Positions 9,467 through 16,744 of a DNA stretch of 35,748 bases are shown piece after piece. The position numbers were made by a program, and so were the translations under genes. Below the pieces are notes generated by a model. That model did not search any database and was not told where the DNA came from. It saw only the letters and a program-made list of their open reading frames with translations. This DNA is from Puniceicoccaceae bacterium (GTDB taxonomy: Bacteria > Verrucomicrobiota > Verrucomicrobiia > Opitutales > Opitutaceae). Position 1 is the first letter of the stretch. Each line of letters opens with the position of its first letter. The DNA lies in assembly GCA_007695295.1 (NCBI GenBank), contig REEB01000176.1:1-35748 (forward strand), read 5' to 3'.

Positions 9467-10771
9467 ATGCCCGCCAGCCGTGAATCCTCCGAACGTTTTC
9501 AGCTAATGGCCTGGCGCGTGGACGAACCCCTGCTTCGTGGCGAACTGGACTGCCGCGTTCGCGGCCGGGTCACCGGGCGGCTCTGGTTCCAGGGTTGCTC
9601 CCAGCCCGTCGTCCTCGACCTCCGCGGGTCCCCCTGGCGGGATCTCGCCGGCCATCTCCTGCGCTTTACCCGCGGCAAGCCCGTCCCCGCCACCGGCCTG
9701 CCCGAAGGCTTCGCCTTGAAACAGACCGGAGCGACCGGTGATCTCACCGCCTCGCGAAAGGTTCGCGTGCCCGATTGCACAGAAGAAGAACTGCTCGAGC
9801 ATTTCCAGAACCAAACCCCCTTCCCCTGGCACTGGGGCAATGCCCTCTACCTCGAGTGGTTCAGCACCGCCAATGGGCGGGTCGTGATCGAGTCGTCGGA
9901 CTTCCACTTCTCGCTGGAGGCCGGACCGACCTGGACCCTCACCGAAGAGGAGGAAACCGCCCAGCGCGAAGCCAACCTCTCCCATCTCAAGTCCTTTATG
10001 GAGCAGCTCGCCGATGCCATCATCGCCCATCCGCCCGAGCAGGATTTTCCCTTTCCCGAGGAGGACGATCCCGAGCCCGGCGCCGGAGAACGACAGGCCG
10101 ATGCCGAGGCCGCGCGCCACGACCTGCTCATGGACCGCGTCACCGCACGCATCGAGCGGGAGGGTTTCGATCCCGATGCCTTTGACCGCATCCTCGAGGA
10201 AGAACAGGCACGCCTTCGCCGGGAACGCGGAGAGCCCGAACCGACACCCCTCACCCCCGAGGAAGAAGCGGAGCGCAATGCCTGGATCGAGGAGCTGAAC
10301 GCCTCCGCCGAAGAGGCCCTCGACGAGGCCGAAGCGGAGGACTGGAAGGCGACCGACAAGGGTCACCCCCTGGTCGAACGCGCCCGGGACCTCAGTTTTG
10401 GCCTTTTCCGCACCATCGATGCCATGGGCTGGGCCGGAGCAGACGCCAATCCCGAGCACCCCATCGCCGAAGTCCGCGATGGCGTTTGCTTCGCTTCCGC
10501 CAAACTCGCCGGCGCTCTCAACGGTCTGCAGCTCCGCTCGGAGTGGCCGCCGGATCCGCTTTTCGCCGGCAACATCCTCGTGCGGTTGAAAAAAGCCCGC
10601 GGCCATCTCATCGATGCACTCGCCGGGCTTGATGCCGCCGAACGAGACGGTCTCGCTGAAGCCGCCTGGCGCCGCTTCGCCCGCGGCGAAATTGAGTCCC
10701 TCCTCACCGAGGTCCGCACCCTCATCGAGGATGCGCGCACCGCCTTGGAGGACCATCCGCCCGAGGACTGA
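9467..10771 (+). CDS. Conserved-looking hypothetical protein with acidic middle region
   Basis: 434 residues, not recognised. Without signal peptide or membrane segment it should be cytoplasmic. The first about 130 residues look beta-rich and compact (GELDCRVRGRVTGRLWFQG, then QPVVLDLRG, and DLAGHLLRF). Residues about 170-310 are strongly acidic, Glu-rich and helical, and may form a charged linker or coiled coil. The C-terminal 120 residues are helical with a repeated Ala/Leu pattern (FASAKLAGALNGLQLR, LVRLKKARGHLIDALAG). The codon use matches neighbouring genes, so it is a real gene. ATG 9506 (MAWRVDEPLLRG) is an alternative start that removes 13 Ser/Arg-rich residues. It lies 24 nt after the secreted hydrolase-like gene and probably shares its transcript. 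Confidence 0.72.
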   Translation: MPASRESSERFQLMAWRVDEPLLRGELDCRVRGRVTGRLWFQGCSQPVVLDLRGSPWRDLAGHLLRFTRGKPVPATGLPEGFALKQTGATGDLTASRKVRVPDCTEEELLEHFQNQTPFPWHWGNALYLEWFSTANGRVVIESSDFHFSLEAGPTWTLTEEEETAQREANLSHLKSFMEQLADAIIAHPPEQDFPFPEEDDPEPGAGERQADAEAARHDLLMDRVTARIEREGFDPDAFDRILEEEQARLRRERGEPEPTPLTPEEEAERNAWIEELNASAEEALDEAEAEDWKATDKGHPLVERARDLSFGLFRTIDAMGWAGADANPEHPIAEVRDGVCFASAKLAGALNGLQLRSEWPPDPLFAGNILVRLKKARGHLIDALAGLDAAERDGLAEAAWRRFARGEIESLLTEVRTLIEDARTALEDHPPED

Positions 10772-10900
10772 GGAAAGTCGCCCCCATCCCGCCGGTCCCG
10801 CGGGAGGCTATGTATCCGTGAACCTTTGACGGCGACGGAGCACGTCCGGGCCTCCCACCCAAAAACTGCGGAGCGAAGTTGACCGGCGGAAAAGTGAGGG

Positions 10901-12388
10901 TCAGCAACTCGGCCATTGCAGGCCGCGCTGGCCGCTGAACCGGAAGTCGGGGCCCGGAGCGGCCCGGGAGGCGTCCGGCCAGCCCGTGAGGCGGCCATCG
11001 GTCACCCAGGCTTCGCGTTCCTCGGCGGGCAGGGCCTTGATCAAAAGGCGGCTGAGGCGCTCCACCGTTTCGGCATGGTCGGGATCCCCGCCGAGGTCGT
11101 GCCGCTCCTCGCGGTCGGTCTGGAGGTCGAACACCTGCACCAGGTTGCCGGCGGGATAGTAGATCAGTTTGTGGCGGGCGTCGCGCAGCATCCGGGTGGG
11201 ATTGCCTTTTCCGGAGGCATGCAGGGGTCCGTAGGCGCCGAAGAGATGCTCGTGCCCGCCGCTGGCGACCATGCTCCGGCCTTCGCAGTGGCCGGGGTCG
11301 GGGACCCCGGCCAAATCAAGCAGGGTCGGCATGACATCCCGCAGGCCGACCAGCCGTTCATCCACCCGGTGGTGACCCACGCGCCCGTCGTACTTCTGCT
11401 TGTCGGTGCCGACGAGCAGCATCGGGACACGGGCGGAGTCTTCATACATCCAGTGCTTGGCCCAGAGCCGGTGGTTGCCGAGCATGTCGCCGTGGTCGGC
11501 GGTGAAACAAAGGATGGTATTGCCCAGCAGGCCTTCCTGGCGAAGGGTGCCCAGCACGACCCTCAACTGGTGGTCGATATGGGTGCAGAGCGCGTAAAAG
11601 GCCCGGCGAATGGCCCGGATTTCAACGGGAGTATAGTCGAGGCCCCGGTTGAGCAGGTTTTGGACTTCCCGCTGGATGGCCACGGCCAAGCCATCGGGTT
11701 CGCCCGCCGCCCAACCGCCGATATATGGATCCGGCACTTCGAGGTCGCGATAGAGTTCCAAATAGGCCTGCAACGGCGCCAGCGGCGGATGCGGGTGGCT
11801 GAAGGAGAGGTACCAGAAACCGGGACGCAGGGGATCGCGCCGGATGATCTGCCGGCTCATCTGCGCGGCGGCCCAGTTAGTGACGTGAAAACGCTCCTCG
11901 AGGTGCCACGGCCGCCAGAGGTAATGATTGTTGCACATGCCGCCCGCGAATCGCTGCCCCGGATACCCGTGGTCACCGAGAAAGAGTTCATAGTCGTCGG
12001 CCCGGCAACCTTCGCTGCCGCGGCCTTCCTCATCGAGGATGACCTCGTCGAAGCCAAGCCGCTGGCGTTGGGGCTGCACGTGCAGCTTGCCGACCGCGAC
12101 CGCCTGGTAACCGGCGTCGCGAAAGGTCTGGGCCAGCGTCGGCACCTCCGGCATGGGCCGCGAGGCATTGGTCACCATGCCGTGGGAATGCGGCGACAGG
12201 CCGGTCATGAGGGTGCGCCGGGCCGGCACGCAGACGGGGCACTCGCTGTAGGCATTGGGGAAATACACGCCGTTTCGCGCCAGTTGGTCGAGCGTCGGGG
12301 TGCGGATGGCGGGGTGCCCGGCGCAGCCGAGGAGCGAGCCCGGCCAATGGTCCGTGCAGACGAGGAGAACGTTGGGGTGATCAGTCAT
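10901..12388 (-). CDS. Sulfatase (formylglycine-dependent, alkaline-phosphatase superfamily)
   Basis: 495-residue arylsulfatase-type hydrolase. The CVPAR signature at 53-57 supplies Cys53, which is expected to be converted to formylglycine, within SECPVCVPARRTLMTG. The N-terminus LLVCTDHWPG carries the first metal-binding aspartate, GKLHV the conserved Lys/His pair, and FTADHGDMLGNH the late metal-binding Asp/His. There is no signal peptide, so it either acts in the cytoplasm on imported sulfated sugars or the substrate side is unclear. No anaerobic or FGE-type maturase gene is within the window. Together with the GH38 enzyme it suggests use of sulfated or mannose-containing glycans, but this link is inferred. 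The gene lies 205 nt downstream of the DUF5069 gene. Confidence 0.93.
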   Translation of the reverse strand: MTDHPNVLLVCTDHWPGSLLGCAGHPAIRTPTLDQLARNGVYFPNAYSECPVCVPARRTLMTGLSPHSHGMVTNASRPMPEVPTLAQTFRDAGYQAVAVGKLHVQPQRQRLGFDEVILDEEGRGSEGCRADDYELFLGDHGYPGQRFAGGMCNNHYLWRPWHLEERFHVTNWAAAQMSRQIIRRDPLRPGFWYLSFSHPHPPLAPLQAYLELYRDLEVPDPYIGGWAAGEPDGLAVAIQREVQNLLNRGLDYTPVEIRAIRRAFYALCTHIDHQLRVVLGTLRQEGLLGNTILCFTADHGDMLGNHRLWAKHWMYEDSARVPMLLVGTDKQKYDGRVGHHRVDERLVGLRDVMPTLLDLAGVPDPGHCEGRSMVASGGHEHLFGAYGPLHASGKGNPTRMLRDARHKLIYYPAGNLVQVFDLQTDREERHDLGGDPDHAETVERLSRLLIKALPAEEREAWVTDGRLTGWPDASRAAPGPDFRFSGQRGLQWPSC

Positions 12389-12593
12389 GGCTCAAGTGCG
12401 GCCGGCCGGCCGGCGCTGCTGAAGGGGTCAAAGGCGGCCAACCCGAGCGTTCCGACCCAAGGTGACGCCGGATCCGGCACTGGCAATCACGTTCAGCCCC
12501 GCATCAAATACCAACGGTAGAAACCTGCGCCGGAGCACCAGTTCGTATCGGTTGAAGGACTACAGTATCGAACATCCGGCCGGCCGGCATTGA

Positions 12594-13481
12594 TCAGGCG
12601 GAAGCCGGCAGCATCTGGTGGGCCAGTTTCCAGTCTTCGAGGTGGTTGAGCAGCACACCGCCCGTCCAGGGCCGATCGATCCCGAGGGTCCGCATGATGC
12701 CGGAGCACTTTTCCGGCCCGTGTTCGCGGGTAAGCAGAGCGTGGTTGAAGGCTTCGACCGCGGCGGGATCGGGCCCGCCGCCGGTTTCGTCCCGGATCCA
12801 GGTTTCGAAGGCAAGATAATGGGGCCTCTGCTCGCGGATGAAGCCAACCGCCCTATCGCGGTCCACTCCAAGGGCCGCCAAGACCCGGGCATCAAGTCCG
12901 CCGCCGCAGGCGGGATAGTCGGGATGCAGCACCCCGAGTACATCGAGGGAAACCTTGAGCCAGGTCCGGGGGAGCTGGCAGACGCCGAGCGGCCCCCGGT
13001 CGATGCTGGATATCAGGGGCACCACCGGCCGCCGCAGCCGGTCCGGGCGGGACAGGTAGTTGCGGTGAAAAAGCTGCCAGTCCTGCAGGCAGTTGAGCAA
13101 AACCGCCGAGGCGATGGTCGCGCCCTCATCGAATCCAATATCCGGATACACTTCGGCGAACTTGGCGGGGGCGAGGTGGGTGCGGCCTTCGAGGGCGTGG
13201 TTCCAGCGCTCGATCGTGGGGCGGTGGAGGTTTCCCCCGGACTCTTCCAGCACCCAGGCCTCGAAAGTCAGGTAGTCGGGGGACTCCCGGCGCAGGTAGG
13301 CGAGGGTTTTTTCCTCGTCGAGGCGAAGGGTCTGGACCACATGCAGGTCGAGGACCCGGGTGAAGGCGGGGTATTCTTCGTCGATGAGGCCGTGATGGTG
13401 GAGGAGGACTTTCCACCAGAGCCGGGGAAGTTGGCCGACTCCCAAGGGACCCTGGCAAAGCGTGCTGATGAGTGGGATCAT
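12594..13481 (-). CDS. Protein of two tandem DUF5069 domains
   Basis: 295 residues formed by two copies of the same domain. Copy 1 (about 3-148) opens PLISTLCQGPLGVGQLPRLWWK; copy 2 (about 151-295) opens PLISSIDRGPLGVCQLPRTWLK. Each continues with a proline/tyrosine-rich turn, then a YL-x-F-E-x-W segment (DYLTFEAWVLEE / HYLAFETWIRDE), a WNHAL or FNHAL motif, and a closing L-x-DW helix (CLQDWQLFHRN / HLEDWKLAHQM). This is DUF5069, a domain common in Verrucomicrobiota and normally a single copy of about 140 residues. No enzymatic residues are known to me and its role is unknown. The open frame extends to 13553, but the domain begins at the Met at 13481, which leaves 68 nt after the epimerase stop. 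Confidence 0.8.
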   Translation of the reverse strand: MIPLISTLCQGPLGVGQLPRLWWKVLLHHHGLIDEEYPAFTRVLDLHVVQTLRLDEEKTLAYLRRESPDYLTFEAWVLEESGGNLHRPTIERWNHALEGRTHLAPAKFAEVYPDIGFDEGATIASAVLLNCLQDWQLFHRNYLSRPDRLRRPVVPLISSIDRGPLGVCQLPRTWLKVSLDVLGVLHPDYPACGGGLDARVLAALGVDRDRAVGFIREQRPHYLAFETWIRDETGGGPDPAAVEAFNHALLTREHGPEKCSGIMRTLGIDRPWTGGVLLNHLEDWKLAHQMLPASA

Positions 13482-13549
13482 GGTGGAGGCAGGGATGAAG
13501 GCGGGAGGCGCGCAATGCGAGTGAATCCGGCCGCTGCCTGCATCGTCGG

Positions 13550-15037
13550 TCACCCGGCTGGATTTTCTTCCCGCGCGGAGGCCGCTGCGGCGATGGCCCG
13601 GATGAGACCGTTGAAGATCAGGCCGTGGATCGGATAAAGCGCATGCCAGTAGAGGAAACCGGGAAGGCCTTTGGGGTCGAACAACGCCGTCTGCAGCAGG
13701 AGGGTTCGGCCCGGGGCATGGTCGCGCGCTTCAAACTCCAGCCAAGCCCGGCCCGGCACCCGCATCTCCGCCCGCAAGCGAATCAGGCGACCCGGCTCCA
13801 CGATTTCTACCCGCCAGAAATCGAGGGTGTCCCCGGAGCGGAGGTGGTCCGGATCACGGCGCCCGCGGCGCATCCCCACCCCTCCGATCAACCGGTCGAT
13901 CATCCCACGCAACTGCCAGGCCCAGTCCAGGTAGAGCCAACCCCGCTCTCCTCCGATCCGGGAGAAGCTTCTGTAGACCGCCTCCCGCGGCGCCGTCACC
14001 ACCCGCTGGCGCCGTTCGATGATCAAACCCTCGCGGGTGAGCAGGGCCGCCGGCGTGAGCGGCCCCTGGCTGGAGGTGAGCGCTCCGGTCCAGGACGTTT
14101 CCACTTCCCTTGACTCCATCTTCGCCAGGGCGAGCCGGACGGCGCTCTCGTAATCGAGGAGGTTGAGGTCGGGGAAGAGCTCCTGCGCCAGGGTGGATCG
14201 GACCACGACTTCGTTACCGAGGCCTTTGATCAGCGGCTGGGCGATGCGGGCGGGAATCGGCGTGACGAGGTGGACCCAGTACGAGGAAAGCCGGGGTGTC
14301 AGTACCGGCACCGGGAGCAACCGGCGCTTCAGCCCGCGCACCCTGGCATAGCCGGTCATCATGCCCGCGTAGGTGAGGACGTCGCGGCCGCCGATCTCGA
14401 TGATCCGGCCTTCACTTTCCGGACAGTCCAGAGCCGCCACCAGGTAATCGAGCACATTGCGGATCGCGATCGGTTGAATCCGTGTATTCACCCAGCGGGG
14501 ACAGATCATCACGGGCAACCGCTCCGTGAGGTAGCGAATCATCTCAAAGGAAAGGCTGCCCGAGCCGACGATGACGGCGGCCCGGAATTCCGTCACCGGC
14601 ACACTTCCGCCGCGCAAGGCTTCCCCGGTCTCCTGCCGGGAGCGGAGATGGGGGGATAACTTCGCCTCTTGGTCACCAAGCCCTCCGAGGTAAATGACCC
14701 GCCGGACGCCCGCGGCCTGCGCGGCGGCGGCGCAGTTGCGGGCCGCCCGGAGATCCCGCTCCAGAAAATCCCGCCCCCCGCCCATGCTGTGGACCAGGTA
14801 ATACACCACCCCGATGCCCTCGAAGGCCGGCCCCAGCGTCTCCGGATCAAGGAGATTGCCTTCCGCCAGCTCGACCCGCTCCAGCCAATCCCGGCCCTGC
14901 AGCCGGGAAGGATCCCGCACCAGGCAGCGGACCCGGCACCCCGCCGCGAGGAGCCGCGGCACCATCCGCCCTCCGACATACCCGGTGGCGCCGGTCACGA
15001 GCAGCCTCAACGGACGTGGCGCTGTTGTTGGCATCAA
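13550..15037 (-). CDS. NAD(P)-binding epimerase-like protein fused to DUF2867
   Basis: 495 residues in two parts. The N-terminal about 320 residues are an atypical short-chain dehydrogenase: TGATGYVGG Rossmann motif at 15-23, then the DPSRLQGRDW and GNLLDPETL strands, YYLVHSMGGGRDFLERDLRAA, and a GRIIEIGGRDVLTYAGMM segment typical of NmrA/YbjT-like proteins. The C-terminal about 150 residues match DUF2867 (LLLQTALFDPKGLPGFLYWHALYPIHGLIF). This fusion is known in bacteria as a conserved gene but has no confirmed reaction; a substrate cannot be stated. ATG 15037 and the adjacent ATG 15034 are both possible. The neighbouring genes do not point to a pathway. Confidence 0.85.
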   Translation of the reverse strand: MMPTTAPRPLRLLVTGATGYVGGRMVPRLLAAGCRVRCLVRDPSRLQGRDWLERVELAEGNLLDPETLGPAFEGIGVVYYLVHSMGGGRDFLERDLRAARNCAAAAQAAGVRRVIYLGGLGDQEAKLSPHLRSRQETGEALRGGSVPVTEFRAAVIVGSGSLSFEMIRYLTERLPVMICPRWVNTRIQPIAIRNVLDYLVAALDCPESEGRIIEIGGRDVLTYAGMMTGYARVRGLKRRLLPVPVLTPRLSSYWVHLVTPIPARIAQPLIKGLGNEVVVRSTLAQELFPDLNLLDYESAVRLALAKMESREVETSWTGALTSSQGPLTPAALLTREGLIIERRQRVVTAPREAVYRSFSRIGGERGWLYLDWAWQLRGMIDRLIGGVGMRRGRRDPDHLRSGDTLDFWRVEIVEPGRLIRLRAEMRVPGRAWLEFEARDHAPGRTLLLQTALFDPKGLPGFLYWHALYPIHGLIFNGLIRAIAAAASAREENPAG

Positions 15038-15152
15038 GCCATCCTAGCCCGAAGCCACAAAGACGCCAGCCGGGGGCCGGCAAATCCCAGCCGCACTTTC
15101 ATCGAGGTGGTATCGCCGGAAGTGCCGCGAAGACCGGACCCGCGGCTGCCGC

Positions 15153-16001
15153 TCAGAAGGAACGGGCGGCGGACGGGCGGACGGCGGTGCGCAGTCGGAA
15201 ACGGGCGACTTGGCGATCAAGGTGAAACCGCCCTTGGCGCAGGACAACCCGCCGGACCAAGATGGTGTCGCCGGTGATGTCCACGGCGAGCCGGCCCAGC
15301 ACGGGCAGGTAGGACCCCGTGTTGATGACGGTGTTCTTGCCACGGCGCCAGACCCCGGGGAAATGGGTGTGGCCGACCACGATGACCTCTGTGTCCGGCC
15401 GGTACGTGCGGATGAGATTGATGGCGTGGCCGGGGGCGCGCCGCCAGCAACTCATCATCGAGACGAAGCGATGGGGCGGCCAGGCCTGTTTCATAAAGGT
15501 GGCCACCTTGCCCCAGGTGCCATTGGGAATCGAGATATCCTCGTAATCGATGGTCTGGGAAATCCGCTTGTTGGCCGAAAGCAGCGCCTCCAGGTCGCTC
15601 AGCTCCCGCTCCTCCATTTCATTGAGGATTCGGTCGCTGGCTTGGCGAAGGCCGCTCGCTTGGTCGGACCAAGGGGCGACATCGTGGAAGAGAATGTCAC
15701 CGTGGGTGACGAGGACACGGCCTTGCGCCACTTCCAGGTGGTTGCAGGTGGAGATGACCGGGTCGTGGTTGCCGTTGATGAACAGCGAGGTGGCGGGCTG
15801 GGTGTCGCAGAACTCCCGCACCGCGGCCAGGGTGGCTTCGCCCTTTTGGCGACTTTTGACCGAGCGCAGCTCGAGCGTGTCGCCGTTGAAGATGAGCGTG
15901 CCGATGTCGGCGAAAAGCGGCTCCACCTGGGCGATTTCCAGGACCAGGCTGGCACGGTGACCGAGATGGAGGTCGGAGATGATGCGGATGGGTTCGTCCA
16001 C
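15153..16001 (-). CDS. Calcineurin-like metallophosphoesterase
   Basis: 282 residues with the full dimetal phosphoesterase motif set: DLHLGH (Asp10, His12), FNGDTLEL, GNHDP, THGD and GHTHFPG. This gives a two-metal site of the YfcE/UDP-2,3-diacylglucosamine-hydrolase type fold. Substrate is not determined by these motifs. A helical insert (QASGLRQASDRILNEMEER... and a Trp/Met-rich stretch SMMSCWRRAPGHAIN) lies between THGD and GHTH and may cap the site. No signal peptide. It is the first gene of a four-gene minus-strand block with the epimerase gene 115 nt downstream. Confidence 0.88.
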   Translation of the reverse strand: MDEPIRIISDLHLGHRASLVLEIAQVEPLFADIGTLIFNGDTLELRSVKSRQKGEATLAAVREFCDTQPATSLFINGNHDPVISTCNHLEVAQGRVLVTHGDILFHDVAPWSDQASGLRQASDRILNEMEERELSDLEALLSANKRISQTIDYEDISIPNGTWGKVATFMKQAWPPHRFVSMMSCWRRAPGHAINLIRTYRPDTEVIVVGHTHFPGVWRRGKNTVINTGSYLPVLGRLAVDITGDTILVRRVVLRQGRFHLDRQVARFRLRTAVRPSAARSF

Positions 16002-16112
16002 GGATGAAAGGGGATTCGACCCCGGTCTGGCAAAGTTGAGCCATCGTTTCCGCGGTTCAAGCCCGGAAAGCCACGGGGACCGGCGAAGCCCCCCCTCACG
16101 GATCCGACGGGG

Positions 16113-16373
16113 TCAGTCGAGCCGCAACCGGTCGAGCCGGAAGGTGCGCGGTCCGCCCCGCGGATCACAATGTGCCTCCAGGTAGACCGGGGAAAACCCT
16201 TCCGCCTGAAGGAGCCGCAAGGGGCGGATGCGGCGCACTTCAGAATAGGCCAGGCCGGTTATATACCGGATGGCCAGAGTCTCCCCCCTTGCGATGGCCT
16301 CCAGGAGCCGACGCTCCAGGGCGGAGTGGGGTCGGGGCAGTGGGTGGCGGGGGGCGGTGCGCCAGTCTTCGAG
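16113..16373 (-). pseudogene. 3' remnant of a WYL-domain protein gene
   Basis: An 86-codon open frame ending at the TGA at 16113-16115. Its 5' end is bounded by an in-frame TGA at 16374-16376, and it contains no ATG, so it appears to lack a proper start. The translated sequence reads as the distal half of a WYL domain: ETLAIRY followed by SEVRRIRPLRLLQAEG, FSPVYLEAHCDPRGGPRTFRLDRLRLD. WYL domains bind ligands or nucleic acid in bacterial regulators and phage-defence proteins. Codon use matches the window, so the loss is probably recent or an in-frame stop or frameshift separates it from a lost 5' part. It lies just downstream of tRNA-Thr, a common scar site. A non-ATG-started short protein is the main alternative. 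Confidence 0.5.
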
Positions 16374-16376
16374 TCA

Positions 16377-16556
16377 ATCAGGGCAGTGGGGATCCGGGGT
16401 GGTGAGGCCATGGACGGGGAGGTTCTTGACACCAGGCGATGACCGCGATGGCAGACTTGGTGGGACGAAACAGTACCAGTTCGGGTTGGCCTCGTAGTGG
16501 ATGACTCGGCCCTGTGACCGCATCCGCGCCGAAGGGGACAGGCACGCGAAAAGGAG
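16377..16556. other. Spacer between WYL remnant and tRNA-Thr
   Basis: About 180 bases with no gene I can support. One minus-strand frame reads RVIHYEANPNWYCFVPPS in continuation with the WYL remnant frame, interrupted by the TGA at 16374-16376. A neighbouring frame reads FRPTKSAIAVIAWCQEP. Neither matches a family I recognise, and both could be decayed sequence. The tRNA 3' end is followed on the minus strand by CTCCTTTT without a hairpin, so no clear tRNA terminator is seen. Confidence 0.4.
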
Positions 16557-16632
16557 TGGAGCCGATTGTCGGACTCGAACCGACGACCCTTTCATTACGA
16601 ATGAAATGCTCTACCAACTGAGCTAAATCGGC
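16557..16632 (-). tRNA. tRNA-Thr (anticodon CGT)
   Basis: 76-nt cloverleaf on the minus strand. Acceptor stem GCCGATT pairs with AATCGGC, the D arm has AGCTCAGTTGGTAGAGC, the anticodon arm is TTTCA-TTCGTAA-TGAAA giving anticodon CGT, and the T arm contains GGTTCGAGTCC. The 3' CCA is encoded in the DNA at 16557-16559 after discriminator T at 16560. The CGT anticodon decodes ACG, a useful codon in this GC-rich genome. The WYL remnant lies downstream and pilC upstream. Confidence 0.96.
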
Positions 16633-16656
16633 CGGGAGGACTGCCTTGGGAACAGC

Positions 16657-16687
16657 AACATGAAGGCGTCGACCGGGAGCGAGTCAA
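16657..16687 (-). promoter_or_regulatory. Candidate sigma70-type promoter for tRNA-Thr
   Basis: On the minus strand TTGACT (16682-16687, five of six matches to the -35 consensus) is followed after 17-19 bases by TTCATGTT (16657-16664) as a weak -10. This would start transcription about 15-20 nt before the tRNA 5' end at 16632. It lies in the 112-nt gap after pilC, which shows no intrinsic terminator of its own. The similar arrangement TTGTCA-N17-TTCATGAT appears before the rhomboid gene. The -10 match is weak, so this is tentative. Confidence 0.35.
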
Positions 16688-16744
16688 GCCCGGGCTGGAA
16701 AGGCGGAGCCGCCGTTGCCCGGCGACCGGCCGGCGCGAACAGCC

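Noticed and set aside
12408-12425. GGCCGGCCGGCCGG palindromic run between sulfatase and DUF5069 genes
   Set aside because: Simple GC repeat common at this base composition; no T run and no repeat unit elsewhere of note.
16374-16617. Short frames (73 and 79 codons) starting inside tRNA-Thr
   Set aside because: They begin within the tRNA gene and match nothing; spurious frames of the tRNA and its flank.
16690-16720. GGCGG-CT-CCGCC hairpin after pilC as a terminator
   Set aside because: Two-base loop, short stem and only three Ts follow; too weak to call.
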